Source: a virus. From it: a stretch of DNA of 30,201 nucleotides. The first letter of the stretch is position 1, and each line of letters opens with the position of its first letter. A program made the translations under genes and the position numbers. Below are positions 8,416-16,466 of the stretch, piece after piece. The notes under the pieces are model-generated. The model was not told where the DNA came from. It saw only the letters and a program-made list of their open reading frames with translations, and made no database searches. Location: positions 1 through 30,201 of the IMG/VR virus record IMGVR_UViG_3300035698_005496; one strand, given 5' to 3'.

Positions 8416-8970
8416 CTAGTCGCCAGTGATCATTTCCCAAAAATCATATTGAAAAGTTACATTATATATAACTTGCTCTGCACCAGAATAAGCTAGTGTA
8501 ACATCTTCTACATTTGTTGGCCAAGCGTTAACAAATTTGATTTGCTTTTTCAGCGGATCTTTATTATACTTAAACATTCTAAGTACAATATCTCTTGTCA
8601 ACTGACGCTTAGTTACTTTAGTAGGATTTGCCCCACCACCATTAATACCAGGCTCAATATTAAATATCTGTTGTCTCCACTCATATAACAACTTAGTTAC
8701 CAATTGATCTTCTGTCTCTTCAAGAGTAACAGACATTGTATTAGTAAAAGTTGGCTTACCAGGAAAGAATTGCTTCATTCCCATAAACTCACTTGTCATA
8801 ACTTCATTACCACGACCAGGTATCACAGCTGTCCTAGCTCTAAGAAGAATATCCTTCTGATCATAACCATCCAACAGATCTGCTATTGTTGGGATCCATA
8901 GCTGCCACATCCAGGTTTTTTGTATATCAGGAAGGTTTTTCATTCTACCTTCTATTGTGAAATCTGCCAT
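8416..8970 (-). CDS. 19: Tail tube protein, T4 gp19-like
   Basis: A 184-residue protein, close to T4 gp19 (163), which polymerises into the inner tube through which DNA passes. The pattern fits tube proteins: an early WMWQLWIPTI segment, the ARTAVIPGRGNEVMTSEFMG loop, a PGKPTFTNTMSVTLEE strand, and a C-terminal strand pair ending VIYNVTFQYDFWEMI. AAGGAG lies before the ATG. A hairpin terminator follows the gene. Confidence 0.92.
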   Translation of the reverse strand: MADFTIEGRMKNLPDIQKTWMWQLWIPTIADLLDGYDQKDILLRARTAVIPGRGNEVMTSEFMGMKQFFPGKPTFTNTMSVTLEETEDQLVTKLLYEWRQQIFNIEPGINGGGANPTKVTKRQLTRDIVLRMFKYNKDPLKKQIKFVNAWPTNVEDVTLAYSGAEQVIYNVTFQYDFWEMITGD

Positions 8971-8991
8971 ATTTATCTCCTTATGTTATCC

Positions 8992-8999
8992 TATTTATA
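8992..8999 (-). promoter_or_regulatory. TATAAATA late promoter box for the tail tube gene
   Basis: A perfect match on the minus strand in the 59-base gap between sheath and tube genes, 21 bases upstream of the tube ATG (site AAGGAG). A near match GATAAATA lies further upstream around 9019. Confidence 0.65.
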
Positions 9000-9029
9000 T
9001 CTCGTGCTTATAATGTTTATATTTATCAT

Positions 9030-10919
9030 TTACGCATATTGCAATCTAACTTCTGATACACTAATTCCTGTGCGTGTTACAACAGTAGTAAGCTGTATGA
9101 ATTCGATCGTCTTGGCTGGCTGTACATATATATCTACATTCAGCCTATTCTGATCTATAACATCAGCAGTATTATTAGTTGTGTCACATACCACAGTATA
9201 ATCCAAAAGTCCATTGCCGGCTTTTACAGAAGCCAGAAAATTATCTACCAAAGAAAATACTCTAAGTCTAGTGGCTGTTGTATTATTCTCGAACGTAAAT
9301 GGTAATAGAGCTGTTTCAATATTATTTTCAATATATAACAGATTTCTTCTAACATTAATACGATCCAATGCGCTCTTCTTAAGTTGTGCTGTTTTTTGTC
9401 CCCAAAGAGCATAACCCGCACCCCGGATCCATTTCACACAATTAATATTCTTATTGTACATCTTGCCAATATGATCATCTTTAAAAACGACCTTTTGATC
9501 TTGCACACCTAATATACCCCTATTCATACCAGCAGGAGCGTCCCAAGGATTAGCTACCGTATCTGTTCTAGCAAAAACAGCCGCACCAAAAATCGAATTA
9601 GGAAGATATATAAACTTATCATTATATCTATCATATGTTTTAGAATAGCCACCATACACAGCTACGTAAGACGGCTTTTGATAGCCGTACTGCTCTGCTG
9701 TTATGATTGACTGGTACGTATCATTAGACACCCTTCCTGCTTGCACAACTGCTATACAATCCTGCCTCTGTGCTGCTACTCTAGCAACTTCTTGTTTAAC
9801 TGTAGTATTGTAAGTAGGGCAAATAAGAATTGCAACTGACACTTCTTCTCTATTTGTAAAGCGATCCCAACCTGCTATATTATCAGAACCTAGACCATTA
9901 TCAACTACTGTATTACCACCACCGAGCTCAGCAAGATCACTATAATTTACATAGTAACCAGAACTATCTTCTGCATTTGGGGCCGCTGTCTTTACAGCAC
10001 TAGTAGCTATATAAGGTATTGTTCCCGTGCCAGCCTTCATGTATATGTAACTAGAATATCCATTAATGATACCCTCAATGAATAACTGGTTGTTATTTTG
10101 GTCTTTAGTTGGGGACAATGCACCATAAAAAACCTCGACCGGGGATAGTCTAACCTTACCGGCTGCCTCGTCCGCTGATGATGGATAATAATCTGTCCAA
10201 TTCTTATTAGTATCTTTTTTATATACTAACACCTTAATCAATTTACTTGCTATAGGATAATATTTTTCTATAGAAGTTTTTCCCATTAAAGCGCCATCAT
10301 CTGCTGTACCCGAAGTAAATCCAGCAGTAACAGCAGAAGAAACTATTGGGTAATCATCATATCCGAACTTCCAATCCGCACTAGTATTAAATGTTTCAAC
10401 TGTTACAGCCAAATCATCTCCTTCGTTACCAGGAGTAATTGCACCAACACCAATCAAACCAGAAGGCGCTGTTAACCAATTTTGATCTAAACTATATATC
10501 CTATCTATTTTATCAGAAACAGGAGCAACTACAGCACTTATACCATCCGCATTATCAACACCACTAAGAGATGTATTAACCTCAACAGAAGCATACATAT
10601 CCTCACCCGCATCAAATTCTCTTACAACATACAACACAGATGACTCTTTAAGAAATTCAAGGGCCGCATAAGAACCATAACCATATTCTGGTACAAGTCC
10701 ATTTTCTGCTGTGTTAACTGTATTAGAGCCAGACGCAAAGTATGGTTCTCCAAATGTTTCAATAAATTCCTTATCCTCTGATACCAGCACTGGTCTATTA
10801 ATTGGACCCTTTGGGGATCTAATTACTATTCCACCATCTGATACACCAGCAGGAACAAGTATCTCCGACAAGTCAATTTCCTTTCTATAAACACCAGGCG
10901 TATTAAAAATTCTCGCCAT
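9030..10919 (-). CDS. 18: Tail sheath protein, T4 gp18-like
   Basis: A 629-residue contractile sheath protein, close to T4 gp18 (659). The sheath surrounds the tail tube and contracts to drive it into the cell. Visible family features: the start MARIFNTPGVYRKEIDLSE, the IVIRSPKGPINRPVLVSEDKEF block, the middle AVYGGYSKTYDRYNDKFIYLP region, DQKVVFKDDHIGKMYNKNIN, the RGAGYALWGQKTAQ motif conserved in sheath proteins, and INVRRNLLYIENNIE near the C-terminus. The second of two adjacent ATGs (10919) is chosen because the first is only one base from GGAGGT. Two tandem late promoters lie upstream and the tube gene follows, as in T4. Confidence 0.95.
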   Translation of the reverse strand: MARIFNTPGVYRKEIDLSEILVPAGVSDGGIVIRSPKGPINRPVLVSEDKEFIETFGEPYFASGSNTVNTAENGLVPEYGYGSYAALEFLKESSVLYVVREFDAGEDMYASVEVNTSLSGVDNADGISAVVAPVSDKIDRIYSLDQNWLTAPSGLIGVGAITPGNEGDDLAVTVETFNTSADWKFGYDDYPIVSSAVTAGFTSGTADDGALMGKTSIEKYYPIASKLIKVLVYKKDTNKNWTDYYPSSADEAAGKVRLSPVEVFYGALSPTKDQNNNQLFIEGIINGYSSYIYMKAGTGTIPYIATSAVKTAAPNAEDSSGYYVNYSDLAELGGGNTVVDNGLGSDNIAGWDRFTNREEVSVAILICPTYNTTVKQEVARVAAQRQDCIAVVQAGRVSNDTYQSIITAEQYGYQKPSYVAVYGGYSKTYDRYNDKFIYLPNSIFGAAVFARTDTVANPWDAPAGMNRGILGVQDQKVVFKDDHIGKMYNKNINCVKWIRGAGYALWGQKTAQLKKSALDRINVRRNLLYIENNIETALLPFTFENNTTATRLRVFSLVDNFLASVKAGNGLLDYTVVCDTTNNTADVIDQNRLNVDIYVQPAKTIEFIQLTTVVTRTGISVSEVRLQYA

Positions 10920-10973
10920 CATGACCTCCTAAGTTTCTATATTTAACTTTAAAGCATTTCATTTCTTCTTACT

Positions 10974-10990
10974 TATTTATAGTATTTATA
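10974..10990 (-). promoter_or_regulatory. Two tandem TATAAATA late promoter boxes before the tail sheath gene
   Basis: Two perfect matches on the minus strand, at 10983-10990 and 10974-10981, one base apart, in the 82-base gap between the terminase stop and the sheath start. They lie about 54 bases upstream of the sheath ATG. The doubled site may give strong output for an abundant protein. Confidence 0.7.
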
Positions 10991-11001
10991 TAATTTTGTT
11001 A

Positions 11002-12663
11002 TCATATAATATCAGTAATTTCGTTTCCTTCATCAAATATCATAACCGGCATAGCGTTTGGATCGAAATCTATTTTATATTTATCATCAATTGTTTTAAC
11101 AGAAAGGTCTCTACCTTCAAAATAATCTGTGATAATAAAGTATAATGCCCATAGCAAACTAGTCACACAATCATCATGATCATTACGTCCCGCCTTAAAA
11201 ACATTTGGGGTTGCTTCCTCATATCTGCTCAATTCATATATTGTACGCTTATCAACTATTTTTAACCACGACTTCTCCATATAATCTTTGATAAGTAAAC
11301 AACCATCTAGCTTAGTTTTTCTATGAGATCTTATCCCTAATCCCTTTGGATCAACATTTATAAGATTTTCATTTTCATATTCATACCAAATAGCATCACA
11401 GACAGAAGAACCAATATCATTGTTTTCTACCATCATCGGCGCGCCACCATAAAAATCTGAAATAGAAATACAAACTTGAGCAAAATCTCTGGCATTAATC
11501 AAATTGTTTCTATACATCGCTACTTGTTCTATATCTTGAAGATTAGATATTTTTAATACTTGTATAACAGAATAATCTTTTCCTGTGCCCTTTGCAGAAT
11601 CAATTCCTAATACATAAAGCGTACTTGGTTCTGGAGATTTATAAATTTGAAATAAACCATTCCATTTCATTGATATAGGATCTGCTGGTATTATTCTCTC
11701 TAATACATCTCCATCTACAAGTGTTGAAGAGCTCCCTAAAAACTTACAGGAATACTCTTGAGCAAATCTAACTGGGCCACCAATAGCCGCAATTGTTTCT
11801 TTTTTCCATTGTTCATCTCTACCTGGGACTTCCCACCAGCCGACAAAGATAGGAAAGAAATTACTCTTACCGCGCACAGCATCCATCCAGAAATCATAAA
11901 AATGGTTCAGACCGGTCGGTGTTGATATTATTATAATCTTAGATGTAGTACCACTTGAGATAACAGGATATGTGGCAGTAATAAATTCTTCTGCGATGTG
12001 AGGTTTAACTTTAGCAAACTCATCCATGTACAATAAATTTACAGAATCACCAGAAATTGAATCAGATGAAGTAGATGCTGCTATTGCTTTAGTACCATTA
12101 CCCAGACTGATCGATTTTTTGTTCCAGCCGCCCTCTTCTATTCCCTGTTGCATCCACAATGGAATCATTTTATATGCGAGCTTAATTCTATCTAATATCT
12201 TAATAGCAGTAGGTTCTTTATTAGCAAGTATAGCAACGTACTTATCTTTATGAAATAAGATGTACCACAATATATAAATTGTAGAAACTGTTGTGTTATG
12301 CGATAATATATCATTCGTATACAATGTATGAGTATCTGAATCTACTGTTACATCAAACATCTCTTCTGGTTCTAATTCTAATTTTTTAACAGAAATTACC
12401 TTTTGTAAACCAGTTCTAGTTATTACTCTATCATCTTCTGTTAAATCCTTTACAAACTTTTGCTTAAAACCATCAACCATTACTATATGATCATCAGCAC
12501 ATTTTAAATCACAACTAAATGTTTTTAATTCCCAAACATCATACTTAATCGTTTTATGTAAATGTGTTATATCTTTCCAACCCGATTCAGTCTCTATTTC
12601 CCATTCATCTAATTCATATGATTCAATAAATTTTTCATCGATCGGTTCAATTTTTTGTGCCAT
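11002..12663 (-). CDS. 17: Split-intein C fragment fused to large terminase C-terminal part
   Basis: A 553-residue ORF. Residues 1-123 are the intein C-terminal piece: a block B-like LKCADDH (His59; the usual Thr or Ser three residues earlier is Ala56) and a block F ending HTLYTNDILSHN (His122, Asn123). Thr124 is the first extein residue, and TTVSTIYILWYILFHKDK continues the Walker A of T4 gp17. Walker B is LLYMDE (Asp214-Glu215), the coupling motif is STPTG (247-251), and the nuclease acidic residues are Asp355 in GIDSAKG, Glu413 in VENND, and Asp497/Asp498 in HDD. Trans-splicing with the 93-residue piece would give about 523 residues. The start overlaps the endonuclease gene by 17 bases with no strong ribosome binding site, so translation may be coupled. 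Confidence 0.92.
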   Translation of the reverse strand: MAQKIEPIDEKFIESYELDEWEIETESGWKDITHLHKTIKYDVWELKTFSCDLKCADDHIVMVDGFKQKFVKDLTEDDRVITRTGLQKVISVKKLELEPEEMFDVTVDSDTHTLYTNDILSHNTTVSTIYILWYILFHKDKYVAILANKEPTAIKILDRIKLAYKMIPLWMQQGIEEGGWNKKSISLGNGTKAIAASTSSDSISGDSVNLLYMDEFAKVKPHIAEEFITATYPVISSGTTSKIIIISTPTGLNHFYDFWMDAVRGKSNFFPIFVGWWEVPGRDEQWKKETIAAIGGPVRFAQEYSCKFLGSSSTLVDGDVLERIIPADPISMKWNGLFQIYKSPEPSTLYVLGIDSAKGTGKDYSVIQVLKISNLQDIEQVAMYRNNLINARDFAQVCISISDFYGGAPMMVENNDIGSSVCDAIWYEYENENLINVDPKGLGIRSHRKTKLDGCLLIKDYMEKSWLKIVDKRTIYELSRYEEATPNVFKAGRNDHDDCVTSLLWALYFIITDYFEGRDLSVKTIDDKYKIDFDPNAMPVMIFDEGNEITDII

Positions 12664-13822
12664 TTATAAATTCCATACACTCGTTTATTACTCTTTTAGA
12701 ATCCTTATTGTAATCCATTTCTTTAACATGAAAAACATCAATACCCCTTTCATTAATTTCAACATCTCTCAAATCATCTCTAGTTCTATTTCCTCGACCT
12801 ATTATACCATGCCAATAAGTACCATCAAATTCTATACATTTATTTATATCATCAATATAAAAATCTAAAGATCTAGTTGTTTTATTAGTTTTTAATCTAA
12901 ATTCTTTATTTTTATTTTCAATTTTATTGCCATTAAATAAAGTAGCAAAGTATATATTTTTATATTCACATTTAATCATTTTATATATTTCCCAAAATAA
13001 CTCTTGACTAACATTAGAATAATTTTGTTTTGGAAAATTTTTCAACCATTTGGCCTGTCTCTCTTGCCATCTTTTTAACCCAGCCTCTTTACCATACTTT
13101 TTAATACAAATATCTTTACTAAACGTCGTCTGATAATTTTTAAGTTTTTCTCTTGCTTCTATTTCATTATACCCCTTCTTAATCCAATGCTCTATTCTTC
13201 TAGGAGAAATTGTTTTGTCGTTTTTATACGTCGTAATTATAGATTTCCTAGCTCTTTTATCTCTATCTGTATTCTCATTATACCATCTTACATTGCAATC
13301 TTTATTATAACAAAAATTTTTATACCCCTCAGTAAACGAATGAAATTTTAATTTTTTACCACAATATTTACAACAATCAAGTTCTTCTTTTAACATTAAA
13401 TATTTTATATAATACTTTTCTATGTTAATATCTGGATGAAAACTTCCTAAGTGCTGTCTCAACCCGCCCTTTGTTTCATATCCAACATGACAAATTTCAC
13501 ATTTATATTTAATAGATTCTTTTTTGTTATAACTTTGATAGTGCTGTAAATTACAAAAACTACCGGAATATCTTTTGTATGGTAATATTTCATCACAATA
13601 TTTACATTTTATTTTACCAAAAAGATATTCATTATAATAATTTTCTATACAAATTTCTTTATGACATTTAGTAATATGGCACAATAAACTACTCAATTTA
13701 TCAGATCCGCGGCCGCAAATTTCACACCTATATCTTAATTGATCTGGGTGACAAATGGCAATATGATCTCTTAATCTTCTTTTAGTTTTAAATTCCTTTT
13801 CACAAACTTCACACTTAAACAT
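12647..13822 (-). CDS. Putative homing endonuclease between the split-intein halves: C2H2 zinc fingers plus Vsr-like nuclease
   Basis: A 391-residue protein. The N-terminal half holds three classic C2H2 zinc fingers with CX2CX12HX4H spacing (Cys4-His25, Cys33-His54, Cys108-His129) and further CxxC pairs near residues 73-76 and 151-154. The C-terminal ~80 residues carry a Vsr-like core: RSLDFYIDD (Asp320), IEFDGTYWHG (Glu331, His338) and GIDVFHVKEMDYNKD, similar to the endonucleases found between split-intein halves in fractured genes. The ATG at 13822 is 8 bases after GGAG; an in-frame TTG two codons upstream is less likely. The 3' end overlaps the TerL C-terminal ORF by 17 bases. It probably cuts unbroken terminase alleles near the Walker A codons, which is inferred from its place. 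Confidence 0.87.
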   Translation of the reverse strand: MFKCEVCEKEFKTKRRLRDHIAICHPDQLRYRCEICGRGSDKLSSLLCHITKCHKEICIENYYNEYLFGKIKCKYCDEILPYKRYSGSFCNLQHYQSYNKKESIKYKCEICHVGYETKGGLRQHLGSFHPDINIEKYYIKYLMLKEELDCCKYCGKKLKFHSFTEGYKNFCYNKDCNVRWYNENTDRDKRARKSIITTYKNDKTISPRRIEHWIKKGYNEIEAREKLKNYQTTFSKDICIKKYGKEAGLKRWQERQAKWLKNFPKQNYSNVSQELFWEIYKMIKCEYKNIYFATLFNGNKIENKNKEFRLKTNKTTRSLDFYIDDINKCIEFDGTYWHGIIGRGNRTRDDLRDVEINERGIDVFHVKEMDYNKDSKRVINECMEFINGTKN

Positions 13823-13857
13823 AAACAAAACTCCTCGATTTAATTTTTACCTATAAG

Positions 13858-13865
13858 TATTTATA
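13858..13865 (-). promoter_or_regulatory. TATAAATA late promoter box inside the fractured terminase locus
   Basis: A perfect match on the minus strand in the 90-base gap between the TerL N-terminal gene and the endonuclease gene, 35 bases before the endonuclease ATG. It would transcribe the endonuclease and the TerL C-terminal gene together. Confidence 0.65.
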
Positions 13866-13866
13866 T

Positions 13867-13886
13867 AAAAACACATACCTATATGT
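13867..13886 (-). terminator. Possible weak terminator after the TerL N-terminal gene
   Basis: The minus strand has a 5-bp AT-rich stem (ACATA with TATGT) with a TAGG loop, followed by G and five T residues. The stem is short, so termination would be partial at best. It lies just upstream of the late promoter of the endonuclease gene. Confidence 0.3.
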
Positions 13887-13912
13887 CATAAAAAATTAAA
13901 TATATGAAGTTT

Positions 13913-14293
13913 TTATTTATTTTTAATTTGCTTATATAGCTCTCCTATCATTATTTCTTTAATTTCACCCGTATTTTTGTTTTTTATTTTTACCAAAGTA
14001 TCATTAAAAAAACATTTTCCTGCTTGGCGAGAGATTCTTAGAATACAGTGCCTAGTTTTTTTAGGTGGGTCCACAAGAGTATTCAGGGGCGGATCTATAT
14101 AAGCTTTAAGAATTTTCTTTTGGAAATCGTACAAAGGAATTTTCTTTTTTCCTTCGTCCAATGTAACAATATAAAAATATTTCTCTGCAAAATAAATTAT
14201 ATCTTCTTTACATCTAATTAATTCCTCTAACATTTCCTTTGAGTATTCTGTCTTTTCATTGGCAGATCTCAATTTAGCATTACCTAAGTACAT
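13913..14293 (-). CDS. 17: Large terminase N-terminal piece fused to split-intein N fragment
   Basis: A 126-residue ORF in two parts. Residues 1-93 are the start of a T4 gp17-type large terminase: FAEKYFYIVTL, YDFQKKIL and LRISRQAGK, which is the Walker A loop cut just before its Thr. Residue 94 is a Cys opening an intein block A (CFFNDTLVKIKNKNTGEIKE), and the intein piece stops after only 33 residues. The missing remainder (intein C fragment and TerL from TT on) is encoded at 11002-12663, after an endonuclease gene. The piece alone lacks a complete P-loop and should have no ATPase activity. AAGGAAA precedes the ATG. Very short N fragments are known from the AceL-TerL type of split intein. 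Confidence 0.9.
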   Translation of the reverse strand: MYLGNAKLRSANEKTEYSKEMLEELIRCKEDIIYFAEKYFYIVTLDEGKKKIPLYDFQKKILKAYIDPPLNTLVDPPKKTRHCILRISRQAGKCFFNDTLVKIKNKNTGEIKEIMIGELYKQIKNK

Positions 14294-14302
14294 TCAATTT
14301 CC

Positions 14303-15529
14303 TTAGGACGCGTATTTTTGAACTAACCTCTTCCAATTTGGGCTATCACTTTCCCTTATTTTAAGAGCCTTAGTAAACGTCCTCATATTCATTTCACCTT
14401 CACCAAATTGATCTTTCATGTCTTGCATATATTTAAAAACTTCTTGTTTTACTTTCATACTAACTTCAGGCATAATGTCTTCTAAAATAGATTTAATTCT
14501 AAGAAGCATATCTTTAGCCTTTAAAGTAACATCAACAGCAAACGATCTTGATAGTATAGCCTTATTCATTTTCCTTTTGTGAATATTAGAAATGAAAATT
14601 ACTTTACCATTGAATCTAAACTTACTAGGAAGCTGGCCCGAGTCTTCAATTTTATCTTCTATGTCATATTCATCCATTCCATCTGGATTAAAAGTGTTTC
14701 TAGATATCCATGAGATCTCTCTTGGCTCATCAGAATCAAGAGCGGCCTTAAGAATATTAACACCATTAGGATCTTTGAAAACAGAATCGGCATCATCATA
14801 AACTATCAACTTGTTTCTATTATCATACAAAGTTCTATACATACCCAATGGAGTAGAATAACCCTTTACCCTTAACCAATCTTCACCAGAATTCAAACCA
14901 GCATCCTCGATCGCTTGTTTAACCAAATACGATTTTCCGGATCCAGGCATACCAGTTATAAGAAGAGACGGTTGTATATCATCTAATACCATCTGAACCA
15001 AATCATCTAAATCTTTATAAACTGTTTCTGGGTCTGCATATATTTTCTTATCTAATTTTGCTTGGGCATCTTCTGTATCAATAGCTTCTTCTGGTTGTCC
15101 TTTGTTAACCTTTACTCTGGCCTTGGCTTCATTAACACCCTCTTCAACTTCTGGTTCAGTTTCCATTTCGAATTCACCGATCGTTGGTTTTTTAAGTTGG
15201 TTAATAATAGTTGGAATTATTTTAACAATTGACATTCCTTGTGTTGGTATATTAACAGATGGACTTGAATTATTAGTAGCATCCCAAATGTCAACAGAAA
15301 TTATTTCATTCTTGTTATTAAAATTAAATCTAACAGCCTGTACAGTATTCCCTATAAAATATTTAAGGCCTGCACCAGCTCCTTTAGAATTCTTATATTG
15401 ATCAACTCCATGATATTGATACAAGGATTGACCTAATTGTTTTTCAATTGTCGTTTTAATTAATCCTGCTGCCCGTTGAAGATTCTTTTCAGCAAAGGCT
15501 TCTAAAAAATAATGATCTAAAAACTTCAT
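14303..15529 (-). CDS. AAA+ ATPase, placed between small and large terminase genes
   Basis: A 408-residue protein with an N-terminal region of unknown fold (residues 1-115), an acidic linker (~118-160) and a P-loop ATPase domain (~165-345). Walker A is TGMPGSGKS (192-200), Walker B LIVYDDAD (241-248), a sensor-1-like Asn is in IFISN (311-315), and Arg328 in ILSRSF is placed as an arginine finger. The C-terminal helical part (~345-408) fits an AAA+ lid. It is not a terminase: it has no nuclease motifs and the large terminase is next door. Possible roles include remodelling a virion or packaging complex, or a DNA-handling step late in infection. AGGAG precedes the ATG. Function is unproven. Confidence 0.82.
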   Translation of the reverse strand: MKFLDHYFLEAFAEKNLQRAAGLIKTTIEKQLGQSLYQYHGVDQYKNSKGAGAGLKYFIGNTVQAVRFNFNNKNEIISVDIWDATNNSSPSVNIPTQGMSIVKIIPTIINQLKKPTIGEFEMETEPEVEEGVNEAKARVKVNKGQPEEAIDTEDAQAKLDKKIYADPETVYKDLDDLVQMVLDDIQPSLLITGMPGSGKSYLVKQAIEDAGLNSGEDWLRVKGYSTPLGMYRTLYDNRNKLIVYDDADSVFKDPNGVNILKAALDSDEPREISWISRNTFNPDGMDEYDIEDKIEDSGQLPSKFRFNGKVIFISNIHKRKMNKAILSRSFAVDVTLKAKDMLLRIKSILEDIMPEVSMKVKQEVFKYMQDMKDQFGEGEMNMRTFTKALKIRESDSPNWKRLVQKYAS

Positions 15530-15531
15530 AT

Positions 15532-15903
15532 TTAAATTGCTCCTATATTAGATAAAAGAGTAACAACAGCATCAATAGAAGTATCCCCTTTCTCCGAATT
15601 ATCTCCCAAAAAAGCAAACCACTTGCCCTCTGTTTCAACCACATTTAAGCCCACCAATTCTTCTTGTAGAGCTCCTTCGTTGTCATAAACTATAACTGTA
15701 TATTCTATGTTATCTGTTTCGTCGTCTACTGGCTCATATACCAAACGAGTTTGACAATCTCCATCTTCACATTCCTGATGGATTATATATTCACCATCTG
15801 GGATAACTTCTTCAACATCTATAGGTGATCGTTCATCGTCCGGATCACTTCTTTGAATTTTATCCTCTGTTATGAATAATTTAAGATGTCCCAAAAAACT
15901 CAT
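15532..15903 (-). CDS. Acidic late protein of unknown function
   Basis: A 123-residue acidic protein, not recognised. It starts MSFLGHLKLFITEDKIQRSD, has alternating beta-like segments (GEYIIHQECEDGDCQTRLVYE, IEYTVIVYDNEG), and ends with a helix DTSIDAVVTLLSNIGAI. CxxxxC in HQECEDGDCQ could be a partial metal or disulfide motif but there is no second pair. AAGGA precedes the ATG and it ends two bases before the AAA+ ATPase gene, so the two are probably translated together and may work together; that is inference. Confidence 0.72.
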   Translation of the reverse strand: MSFLGHLKLFITEDKIQRSDPDDERSPIDVEEVIPDGEYIIHQECEDGDCQTRLVYEPVDDETDNIEYTVIVYDNEGALQEELVGLNVVETEGKWFAFLGDNSEKGDTSIDAVVTLLSNIGAI

Positions 15904-15909
15904 TGTTAT

Positions 15910-16455
15910 TTATCCTTCGTGTCGAGATTTTCTATTATCTCTATCGTCTGCTACTTCAAATTCTGCTTCAATAGCATTAATAGAACTGTTCGCCCTAGCA
16001 TTATCAATTAGATCCAACACTTGATCTGGAGTCATTGATATTTTACTAGTGCCCATATTATTTATAGCATCTAAACTTTGACTAGACTTTAGTTGTAATT
16101 CAACCACTGCCTGATTCAATTCTCTAAGTTCTGTATACTGTTTGGTAGCGGCCTCTGTTAATTTAGCGAACGCCTCAAACATTCCCTGTCTAGCTCCTAC
16201 TTTGAGCTCACCATTTAATTTATCCAATACAGATCTTGTACATAAAATTAATGATTTAATATCCTGTTGTAAAAATTCTTTATCCTGCAAAGCCAAATTA
16301 GGATCGTGTTTAACCAATTGATTCTTTCTATCTTCTATTTCAACCAATTCCTTTTTAACTTCTTCGACGAGCGGTTCACTTGGATCATAAACTGTTCCAA
16401 ATTCCTTACTCAATTTTGTCATAGAATCATCTGCGCTTGTAATCAATTCACTCAT
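15910..16455 (-). CDS. 16: Small terminase subunit, T4 gp16-like
   Basis: A 181-residue helical protein, close in size to T4 gp16 (164). Small terminases form rings that recognise viral DNA and regulate the large subunit during packaging. The predicted central helical hairpin (residues ~25-135) with a KQYTELRELNQAVVELQLK coiled-coil segment fits the gp16 oligomerisation core, and the charged C-terminus (ADDRDNRKSRHEG) is typical. Evidence is mainly the position between gp15 and gp17 and the coiled-coil form. TAAGGAG precedes the ATG. It lies six bases upstream of a small acidic gene. Confidence 0.75.
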   Translation of the reverse strand: MSELITSADDSMTKLSKEFGTVYDPSEPLVEEVKKELVEIEDRKNQLVKHDPNLALQDKEFLQQDIKSLILCTRSVLDKLNGELKVGARQGMFEAFAKLTEAATKQYTELRELNQAVVELQLKSSQSLDAINNMGTSKISMTPDQVLDLIDNARANSSINAIEAEFEVADDRDNRKSRHEG

Positions 16456-16466
16456 TTATAAACTCC

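Noticed and set aside
9019-9026. GATAAATA near match upstream of the tail tube gene
   Set aside because: A perfect box lies closer to the gene (8992-8999); this AT-rich near match is likely chance.
11002-14293. Group I or group II intron interrupting the terminase gene
   Set aside because: The flanking ORFs extend past the break with intein block A and block F residues (Cys start, HN end) in frame with TerL, which fits an intein and not an RNA intron.
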